NCBI GenBank assembly: GCA_029067085.1
Contig: JAIEFE010000018.1
Location: 1 to 64,000, forward strand
From: Lachnospiraceae bacterium
GTDB lineage: Bacteria; Bacillota; Clostridia; Lachnospirales; Lachnospiraceae
Direction of reading: 5' to 3'
Length of the DNA: 64,000 bases
Shown: positions 54,407-62,007 of the stretch, piece after piece
Layout of the letters: the number at the start of each line of letters is the position of its first letter
Position numbering within the stretch: the stretch's first letter is position 1
Program-made: the position numbers and the translations under genes
Notes under the pieces: generated by a model
What the model was told of the DNA's origin: nothing
Databases searched by the model: none
The model's input: the letters and a program-made list of their open reading frames with translations, nothing else

Positions 54407-54826
54407 ATGAAGGATAGTAATTGTGGTTATTGCTGCGGCGGAGAACCGTTAGCAAAATTTGGAATCAAGATCTGTGATCTGGATGTAAGTCAACTGATTC
54501 TTTTCAAAGAACAGAGTAAACCGGGAAGATGCATTGTAGCTTATAAGGATCACGTTAGCGAAATTGTGGATATCAGCGATGAGGAAAGGAATCGCTTTTT
54601 TGCGGATGTAACCAGAGCTGCAAAAGCGATTCACAAAGCCTTTGCCCCGGATAAACTTAATTACGGCGCATATGGCGATACAGGTTGTCATCTACATATG
54701 CATCTGGTACCCAAGTACAAAGATCAGGATGAATGGGGTGGCGTGTTCCAGATGAATCCGGACAAAAAATACTTAAGCGAAACCGAGTATGAAGAGATGA
54801 TAGAAAAAATACGCGAATGCCTTTAA
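54407..54826 (+). CDS. HIT family protein
   Basis: 139 residues behind AGGAGGTAGAAC. The histidine triad is HLHMHLVPK (HxHxH), which is the nucleotide-binding and catalytic motif of HINT-like hydrolases. CGYCCGGE at the N-terminus is an additional zinc-like cysteine cluster. It would hydrolyse nucleoside phosphoramidates or bind nucleotides. Confidence 0.93.
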   Translation: MKDSNCGYCCGGEPLAKFGIKICDLDVSQLILFKEQSKPGRCIVAYKDHVSEIVDISDEERNRFFADVTRAAKAIHKAFAPDKLNYGAYGDTGCHLHMHLVPKYKDQDEWGGVFQMNPDKKYLSETEYEEMIEKIRECL

Positions 54827-55017
54827 AGAATCATGTGCTGACTAACAACAGCGGCTATATTTCCTTCCATCAGAAGGGGCTATGAGAAATGAAGTTGCAA
54901 TCACTCCATTTTTCACAGCTCCCTTTTGTACTTATTTAGATATCTCCATTTATTTCTCCCAACATTATTACAACAAGACTGTCGGCATAATCAATATATC
55001 AATACATTTGAAATATA

Positions 55018-55042
55018 GCAGGCAATCCCATAGACCACCTGC
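55018..55042 (-). terminator. Terminator of the UvrD-type helicase operon
   Basis: GCAGG...CCTGC stem with loop CAATCCCATAGACCA, 54 bp after the 55096 stop. The neighbourhood resembles that of the terminator at 61762-61792. Confidence 0.55.
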
Positions 55043-55095
55043 CATATAAAATAAATGATATATTCTCGTACTACTCGAACTCTTTTTTCAATTCG

Positions 55096-55308
55096 CTACA
55101 CGTGAATAGTGAATTCTCGTATTCTCCAAAACCTCATCTTTACAACTTGGTCATTATCTTGATCACTTTGACCAAGATGCAAATCTTTCTTATCATCCAG
55201 CAACTCCAAATACTTATCATACGCCTTACAAAACACCATAATCCCTGATGTATTTATATTATATTCCGGCAATGGAGCATCACACTTTACACAGATTTGA
55301 TTATACAT
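55096..55308 (-). CDS. Small cysteine-containing protein after the UvrD-type helicase
   Basis: 70 residues. YNQICVKCDAPLPEYNIN has a CxxC. The ATG at 55308 overlaps the helicase stop by eight bases, so it is translationally coupled. In other frames the last 60 bp also read protein-like sequence, so a frameshift near 55130 cannot be excluded. Function unknown. Confidence 0.55.
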   Translation of the reverse strand: MYNQICVKCDAPLPEYNINTSGIMVFCKAYDKYLELLDDKKDLHLGQSDQDNDQVVKMRFWRIREFTIHV

Positions 55309-58300
55309 TTTCAATCAATCCATGCTTTATAAGCCTCGCCTTTATCGCACCATAACTTCTTTCATGCTTCTTTGCAATTTCCGAAATAGACATACCAGAA
55401 GAAAACTCCTGATCAAGTCTATCATCTTCTTCCTTACTCCACTTTGCGCCAGCGTTGACTTTCTGTTGCTTCTTTATATCTTCGGTCATCCCGTTTAACA
55501 CATCTACAAGACCTTTCATATTTCTCGGTGTCATATGATCTTTATAATGAAGTCCTTCATTCGTAATATGCAATACCGAGTGTGTACCTTTTGTCTCAAG
55601 AATATAATGCTTATTTATCAGCCAATTTACAACTTTATGTATAGATTCACGATCCAGATATGAAAGTTTTCCATACTCTGGTACTAAATTTAATTCGCCC
55701 TGTAATACTCTTTTGTCGGAAGAACCATATAAAGTACGAACTAATATTGTATCGTTATAGTATTTCTTTGCACTGATATTAACCAGACAGAGCAATACTG
55801 TTTCTGCTATTTCAAGAATACTGTGTTCATTGTAAATAGGGTATCGGGATTCTTCAACTTCCTGAAGTTTTGTATTTTCAATAATATCTTTTTCCCAATT
55901 TTCTTTCTCAGCCTGCTTATTCTCCGTAAACTCATTTAAACTTCTATTTCCTGTTTGCCTTTCAGCTTTTGTGACCATGGATACTTGAATTTGCTCACTT
56001 AATATACTATTTGCTGCAACAGGTTGGTCTATTTCAGACAAATCATATCTCATCATTTTGTAATAATCTCTCATAGAAAGTGTCTTATTACACCCATGAC
56101 CATTCTTATTGTAATTACTGCAGCCAAGAAAACATTGTGCCCCATTCTTAGGAGTCTTAGCTATCAGATAACCATCCTGACAATCAGGGCATTTCATAAT
56201 AGAAAGCTTTTTCCCACGCAGACTATTAGTCATGAAATCGCATATCTCCGGTTCATTTGTACAAATATACAATTTCAAACCATATGACGGTTTATATTTA
56301 AGTTGTAATGGAAATCCACAAATGGGGCACGTACGCTTATAGATTGCAACGGGCTCGTCTTCTGTCCACTGACCACGCAAAAAGACATTTTTATACTCTT
56401 TCTTGATTTCAAGTAAAAATTCAGATGGATTCTTCTCCGGAGCAATAAAATACACTCTGTTCTTTGTTCTGGTCATTGCAACATAGAACAGCCTTCTTTC
56501 TTCCGCATACTGAATACTCTTGTCTTCTTTGACAACAAGAGACAGCACGGGATCATCTTCTATTTTGGAAGGGAATCCGTACGTTTCATTTCGCCCATTT
56601 ACAACAATAACATTATCATAGCCCAATCCCTTTGACGCATGAGCAGTCATAAATGTTATATCCAGTTCCGGATATTTAACTGACTTAACTTTAGACCCAC
56701 GATTAATATATTCAAAAAGGCCAGTTCTAGTCAACCTGTCACCGTCAAAGTTAAATCTCCCCAATAACAGGATATTGGTCTTTTCACACGGCTTATCTTC
56801 CAGCCTGTTATACATTATAATCTGCTCAATCGCAGTCTGAACAGCATATGCCATGGCGTAATTCGCACCACTTCTTCGATCTGACTTTGGGTCTTTTGCC
56901 GTACTATCGTAAGTATAAATAATTACCGGTTCTTCAATATGTTTTGGAGAAACAAGTGACTTTGTAATTTGAGTGGTGTTTTTTTGAATAAAATTTCCCG
57001 CTATATCAATTATTTCCTGGGAATTTCTATAAGTTTTTACAATCTTCATGAGTTTTGCGTATCCCATGATTTCTTCAAAGCGCGTAAATAACGTAATATC
57101 AGATCCGCTAAACGCATAGATTGACTGCCAATCATCTCCTACTGCCATAATTTTGGCATCCGTCACTTCAGAAAATGCTTTTACCAGATCAAATCTCTGT
57201 CTGGAGATGTCCTGATATTCATCGACAATAAGATATTTAAAATCTAATTTTTGCTTCATGTCCTTTACTTCTTCAAAAACTCTGGCCGACTCATTAATCA
57301 TGTCTTCAAAATCCACGGCATGATTTTCAACCAGAAATCTCTTGTATTCCAAAAAACACGCATGAGCAATATCAAGGAATAATTTTGTCCTGACATTACT
57401 TGTGATCAAAGACAATCTATCAAAATCCCTCTCATCATAACCATTAACTTTGAAGTTCCTGATAAAATTGATAACCAGAAATACCAACCGGTTAATATAT
57501 TTATTCTCTTCCGAAGCAATTAACTTCTTTATAATTTCTTCATTGGATCGTCTATTTATTTCAAAACCATGTTCAATAAGAGTTTTTTCGAGATGCGATG
57601 AAATACTCGCTCCATCATTGTATGATGAAAATGTATAAATTAAATCGGTATTATGCTGCCTATGTAATTTGATTTTATCATTAATTGCTTTTTTATATGC
57701 TTCCACCTCATCCTTATCATATAAGAAATTTTCTCCGCTTTCAGTAATCCCAAAATGCTCGATATAAGCAATATTCTCCCCTTGCTGTATCATAAAATCA
57801 GGCGTATATGGTTTCTGAGCCATTGGAATGTTATATTTATAAACAGGCTCATAAGTGTAATCAATATTATTTATATACAGATAATTAGCTATTTCTACTT
57901 CTTGTATAGATCGCACAATCTCATTTTGAATAGTAATCTTCTTTTTACTGTTTCGATCAATTATCTCTTTCTTAAAATCATCTAATTCACTACGCATCGT
58001 CGCATAGTTTGCATTTGCCATATGATTGAAAAAAATATTGATGTCATCACCTTCGTACGGAGCATCAAAATAAGAAGCAAAAAAGAGTATTAAACTATTG
58101 ACTACACTGGGATCTCTCAGAACTTTATCTCTAAAATAATTTTGCACACAATAGTAAAGCTTACTTCCATCAACTATATTCAATTGCTCCGGACTGTTTT
58201 TATGCAGAATAGCATTTCCAGTGGAATGAAAAGTTGCAATCGGGCAAGAAATATTAAGCCTCTTATTGATCTTATCCTTAAGCTCATTTACCGCTTTGTT

Positions 58301-58864
58301 CGTAAAAGAAATGATAAGAATCTCTTCCGGATTTATGTCTTGCTTTTCTACCAAATATTTTACTTTTGCAGCAACTGTAGTGGTCTTACCGGCTCCTGCC
58401 CCGGCAATTACAAGACTATAGTCCTCGTCCGAAAGGACTACTTTTCTCTGATCTCCATCAAGGCTGATAGCAGTATCCACTTCTTTTAGAATATTGTCCA
58501 AATAGTCTTTTTCTTCAATCAGCTTTGAAGCTATATATCTGTCATTCAACCCATCAACAATCTCAACAATATGTTGATACTGGTGACAAAGTTTTTGCGC
58601 ATTATCCGCATCGAATCCATGTTTTGAACAGTAGTCTTCCAAAATATCGTTTTCAGCCAGTGTAATAAAGAAATTCATTACCTCGGAATACTGAGCAATC
58701 TGAGATTTAACTTCCTTACGTGAAATAAAGTGATTTGACTTTTCAATGTCATCAAGATATTTTTTCCATTCCAAAAGTTGCAAACACTTGCCGGATATCT
58801 CTTTATCTAAATGTACTTTTACATTTTGCTTTCTTTTTAAAAAAGAGTCTACTAGTCCCATCAT
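55301..58864 (-). CDS. UvrD-type SF1 helicase with insert, zinc ribbons and RQC-like domain
   Basis: About 1187 residues. Walker A VIAGAGAGKTTTVAAK, motif Ia LIISFTNKAVNELK, motif II YLIVDEYQDIS, motif III VGDDWQSIYAFSGSD, motif V TAHASKGLGYDNVIV and motif VI FYVAMTRTKNRVY. An insertion between Ia and II contains YLYINNIDYTYEPVY and YTPDFMI, which looks nuclease-like (PD-(D/E)xK) as in some other helicases of this type. C-terminal to the motor are two zinc ribbons (CPICGFPLQL, CPDCQDGYL), an RQC-like winged helix and a terminal HTH (EEDDRLDQEFSSGMSISEIA). A role in defence or repair is inferred. The first ATG (58897) has no ribosome site, so I prefer 58864. Confidence 0.85.
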   Translation of the reverse strand: MMGLVDSFLKRKQNVKVHLDKEISGKCLQLLEWKKYLDDIEKSNHFISRKEVKSQIAQYSEVMNFFITLAENDILEDYCSKHGFDADNAQKLCHQYQHIVEIVDGLNDRYIASKLIEEKDYLDNILKEVDTAISLDGDQRKVVLSDEDYSLVIAGAGAGKTTTVAAKVKYLVEKQDINPEEILIISFTNKAVNELKDKINKRLNISCPIATFHSTGNAILHKNSPEQLNIVDGSKLYYCVQNYFRDKVLRDPSVVNSLILFFASYFDAPYEGDDINIFFNHMANANYATMRSELDDFKKEIIDRNSKKKITIQNEIVRSIQEVEIANYLYINNIDYTYEPVYKYNIPMAQKPYTPDFMIQQGENIAYIEHFGITESGENFLYDKDEVEAYKKAINDKIKLHRQHNTDLIYTFSSYNDGASISSHLEKTLIEHGFEINRRSNEEIIKKLIASEENKYINRLVFLVINFIRNFKVNGYDERDFDRLSLITSNVRTKLFLDIAHACFLEYKRFLVENHAVDFEDMINESARVFEEVKDMKQKLDFKYLIVDEYQDISRQRFDLVKAFSEVTDAKIMAVGDDWQSIYAFSGSDITLFTRFEEIMGYAKLMKIVKTYRNSQEIIDIAGNFIQKNTTQITKSLVSPKHIEEPVIIYTYDSTAKDPKSDRRSGANYAMAYAVQTAIEQIIMYNRLEDKPCEKTNILLLGRFNFDGDRLTRTGLFEYINRGSKVKSVKYPELDITFMTAHASKGLGYDNVIVVNGRNETYGFPSKIEDDPVLSLVVKEDKSIQYAEERRLFYVAMTRTKNRVYFIAPEKNPSEFLLEIKKEYKNVFLRGQWTEDEPVAIYKRTCPICGFPLQLKYKPSYGLKLYICTNEPEICDFMTNSLRGKKLSIMKCPDCQDGYLIAKTPKNGAQCFLGCSNYNKNGHGCNKTLSMRDYYKMMRYDLSEIDQPVAANSILSEQIQVSMVTKAERQTGNRSLNEFTENKQAEKENWEKDIIENTKLQEVEESRYPIYNEHSILEIAETVLLCLVNISAKKYYNDTILVRTLYGSSDKRVLQGELNLVPEYGKLSYLDRESIHKVVNWLINKHYILETKGTHSVLHITNEGLHYKDHMTPRNMKGLVDVLNGMTEDIKKQQKVNAGAKWSKEEDDRLDQEFSSGMSISEIAKKHERSYGAIKARLIKHGLIENV

Positions 58865-59004
58865 TTCGTTCCTTAATATTTCATATCTTCTAGGCATAAT
58901 TGCATGGCTTGCTGATTTTCTGTTGCAATATTAGAGCAAACATTTCTTCCAATTCCAAAAACGTTACTATTACCTGTTCCACAGTCCATTCCATAGATGC
59001 AAAA

Positions 59005-59499
59005 TCAATTATCCAACTTATCAATCAGCATCTGATAATGCTTCTGACTGATATGCCTTCCGGCATTTTGCAAGCCTTCAATACACTGCTTTACATCATC
59101 TGCCATCAGTTCTTTTTCTTCATAAGCTGCCATTAATATACCAATTGTTCCCATAATCTTAAGTCCCATCTGAGACGATACCGCTCTTCCTTTTGCTTCA
59201 TCCATCAGTAGTACATCTGCATTTAACTCATCCGTCAGGACTATGGCTTCGCTCTCCCCTTGATCCAGTCCAGTTGCTCTTTTAAGTATACTGGCAGATT
59301 CCGAATTTTTAACAGCCTTAACTATGATAAACTGTTTCTGGCTAATCTGATCAGCTTCATGCTTAAACCGTTCGTCTGCAGCCAATTCATCAAATACTGC
59401 CTGCGGTATCAAAACCTGTCCGAATAATTTTTCAAGCAAATCTATGCGATCTATTTTAAGAAGCGATATTAATGGTGTTGTATCTGATACAACAATCAT
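59005..59499 (-). CDS. PIN domain protein of the DUF3368 type (toxin candidate)
   Basis: 164 residues. PIN acidic residues: SDTTPLISLLKI, then GLDQGESEAIVLTDELNAD and LLMDEAKGRAVSSQMGL. DUF3368 proteins are RNase-like partners of UPF0175 antitoxins. The gene overlaps its antitoxin gene by four bases (ATGA). It lies 141 bp before the UvrD-type helicase start. Confidence 0.88.
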   Translation of the reverse strand: MIVVSDTTPLISLLKIDRIDLLEKLFGQVLIPQAVFDELAADERFKHEADQISQKQFIIVKAVKNSESASILKRATGLDQGESEAIVLTDELNADVLLMDEAKGRAVSSQMGLKIMGTIGILMAAYEEKELMADDVKQCIEGLQNAGRHISQKHYQMLIDKLDN

Positions 59500-59786
59500 T
59501 CCGACGCCTCCTTCTTTTTCAGCTGTCTGAAAGTCTCCAGTTCTGAATCCAATTCGTCCATTGTCATATCCAAATATGAATATCCCAATTTGTCATAAAT
59601 ATCTATCAATTCAGATTTCCTTATTCCTAAAATCTCTGCCGCGCCGCCATGTGATATCGTCTGATTTAATATATACGGATACAATAAAAGCGCATTTCTG
59701 GTAAGTTCCGTTTCGGCGTTCATATGATTCAAATATTTTGACATTCCTACCGGCACATTTATTGTTACAGATTCAGTCATTATCAT
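59496..59786 (-). CDS. UPF0175 family antitoxin
   Basis: 96 residues. NALLLYPYILNQTISHGGAAEILGIRKSELIDIYDKLGYSY is the UPF0175 HTH-like core, and the C-terminus is acidic. It would neutralise the adjacent DUF3368 PIN protein and repress its promoter. GGGGAGGATG precedes the ATG. Confidence 0.85.
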   Translation of the reverse strand: MIMTESVTINVPVGMSKYLNHMNAETELTRNALLLYPYILNQTISHGGAAEILGIRKSELIDIYDKLGYSYLDMTMDELDSELETFRQLKKKEASE

Positions 59787-59957
59787 AACGTCTCATCCTC
59801 CCCATAGCTTCTATATTCTAATACTCTTTTCTTCATTATTTTCTTCATTTTAATGGTGTCAATAACAATCCCATATATATTATATATGTAAAAGACTTTT
59901 TTATCAATCAATACCAAAACATCAGTTTACCACCCTTCCTAAAAGCATTTTTATCAG

Positions 59958-61273
59958 TTATTCCTTAATACTTTCCAATGCCCTTAACAATAATTTTTTT
60001 CTCCTGTGTTCTTCTAAAAAAGTCTTATATCTGCCATTCCATTCGTCCATCCATTTGTTCCTTTTCATTAGTGTGCGTATTTCTTTTAGCACCCTCACTG
60101 CATGACCATAATTCTTTTCCTTCCCCAGACTGACATAAAAAGCAACTTCTTTCCAGTACATATCAACTACTTCCCGCGGATATTCACAAGATAAACGTTT
60201 GCTGAAATAATGCCCTTGGTCTAATTCCCAACCTCTGTATTGCTGATGCTGTGTTATATATTCAATGATCTCTCTTGTCTCTCACTTATGAATATCAAAA
60301 TAAATCGACAGATTACGTTTCTTTATCATACTTAAAATAGCAGTTTCTTCTTCTCTAAAGTCTACATCCGATAATTCCTTCCTGCATTTCTGATAAAGTT
60401 TGTACAATTTTCTGCTGTCACAGCATGATAAAAGCTTTAATAACGTTTCCTTCTGTTTGGCGTAGTCTCCTTTTTTCTGATAATACTGATTCATTAATAC
60501 CACTATTGTATCCTGATCCCTATTTCTTTTTTCCGATTTTTCATATAAACTTTCTAATGCGGCCTCATTTTTATTCTTTTCATAATATCGGAACAAATAC
60601 TCATATATCTCATCCAATCTCCCATCTGCTTTATCCAGCCCTTCCAATATAGTTTTTAAAGCCGTTTCCTCCTCATCATGTTTTTTATAATAAGCTGCCA
60701 ATTCTAAATAATCTGAACCATATTGCAGATTTGCCTTCTTACTTTCAACAAATTTCTACTCTTCACCGTTTTCAGATAAAGCTTCGCTGCCAGTCCCCGA
60801 TAATATGAATTCGCATTTTCAATCAGGAAATCTGCCAGATAAATTTTCTCCTGCCTATTTGTGCACATGATATCAGCAATATCCCTCAGATAATCTGTAA
60901 ATCCACTATTATCGGATGTAACAAATTCAAGCATCCTATTCAATATTTCTTTTCTTACAATCCATGATACCTCATTATCTTCCAGTAATTTCATCATATT
61001 CTCCAGCATACCATACGCATCATCCTCGTCTGATTCAGACCCTCCACCATACATATCAAATTCTTCAATAATTCGCTCCGCACTTTTCCAATACTGCTTT
61101 ATTTTACTCTCAATAATCAGTGTATGGTTATCTGTTTTTACATCTGACTCTTTTCTTTGGCAATAATCAAGCAGCAATTCTTCTGCCAGCCCATTTGCAC
61201 TGACAATATATGCAATAAGCTCTCGCAGCTGTTTCTTATCATAATTCCCAATTAAACGATTTATTTTATTCAT
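59958..61273 (-). pseudogene. Broken SWIM-associated-like gene
   Basis: Three collinear pieces read as one protein of about 438 residues: MNKINRLIGNYDKKQLRELI, then GSDYLELAAYYKKHDEEE, then WELDQGHYFSKRLSCEYP and a final basic tail. A one-base frameshift near 60735 separates pieces one and two, and an in-frame TGA at 60282-60284 separates two and three. It resembles the region following the zinc finger of SWIM family proteins, built of helical repeats, but the SWIM finger itself is absent. Confidence 0.72.
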
Positions 61274-61276
61274 TTC

Positions 61277-61597
61277 CTATACCCCATCAAGCAACACCTT
61301 TACCGCTTGCTGTAGGTCGTCACTAAAATCAGACAAATCATCATATGTAATCACATCAAGTTTTATAAGACGTACTATATCAAATATAGCACTAGATTTT
61401 GACATTTCGATAATGACTCCCGGATGACATCTGTCATTCTTGATTCGCTTCTCAAGCTCCCAAAATTTCTCAGATGCTATTTTATCATCTGCACTTAATA
61501 AAGCTATATATTCATTATTCAAGTGAGCCATAAAATTTTCCTGCCATTCAGCTACTTTCTTTCTATAAAGTTTCCAATCAATTTTTGATATTTCCAC
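61277..61597 (-). CDS. Unknown 106-residue helical protein
   Basis: WKLYRKKVAEWQENFMAHLN and FWELEKRIKNDRCHPGVIIE suggest a mainly helical protein. Its stop is four bases before the start of the broken gene, with GGGGTATAGGAA serving as the next ribosome site, so they form one operon. Similar small proteins sit next to SWIM genes in other Firmicutes. Function unknown. Confidence 0.6.
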   Translation of the reverse strand: MEISKIDWKLYRKKVAEWQENFMAHLNNEYIALLSADDKIASEKFWELEKRIKNDRCHPGVIIEMSKSSAIFDIVRLIKLDVITYDDLSDFSDDLQQAVKVLLDGV

Positions 61598-61761
61598 CCT
61601 TAAGACTCCTTTGCATTTTGGTACTCACATCATAACATCACAATAGTAATCTGCTTGTTCTTTATAGATTCTTCAAGTATAAATAATCCGGACTGGATAA
61701 TATGTCTCTTGTTGGGTACAAAATTTTTCTTTATTTTCATAAAATACTAATAATATGAGTA

Positions 61762-61792
61762 ATGGCAGATAATCCCATAAACTATCTGCCAT
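61762..61792 (-). terminator. Terminator of the TOTE-like operon
   Basis: ATGGCAGATA and TATCTGCCAT pair perfectly around ATCCCATAAAC. The block from here to ACTCGAACTCTTTTTC at 61821 is similar to that at 55018-55093. Confidence 0.65.
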
Positions 61793-61818
61793 CAAAAATA
61801 ATCTATGCAAAAAAGTAA

Positions 61819-61968
61819 TCACTCGAACTCTTTTTCCTGTTGTTGGCAGGGTGTATTTTTTATTGCTTCCCCTCGCAAAACCGTATCATTTTGATTCGAC
61901 TTTATTACTTGTTTATGTGGTTTCAAAGCTGGTGTACCCAAATTGTACCCAGACGATTTAAGTATCAT
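61819..61968 (-). CDS. 49-residue ORF after the TOTE-like helicase
   Basis: ATG 61968 is preceded by AGAAGGAGTTTAAA. The product reads MILKSSGYNLGTPALKPHKQ and ends CQQQEKEFE. No family recognised. It lies 39 bp after the helicase stop, in the same operon. The sequence GTACCCAAATTGTACCC inside it recalls DNA near tyrosine-integrase ends, but nothing else supports this. Confidence 0.4.
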   Translation of the reverse strand: MILKSSGYNLGTPALKPHKQVIKSNQNDTVLRGEAIKNTPCQQQEKEFE

Positions 61969-62007
61969 TTTAAACTCCTTCTCTGCAATATCATCGGTGT
62001 TATTTTT

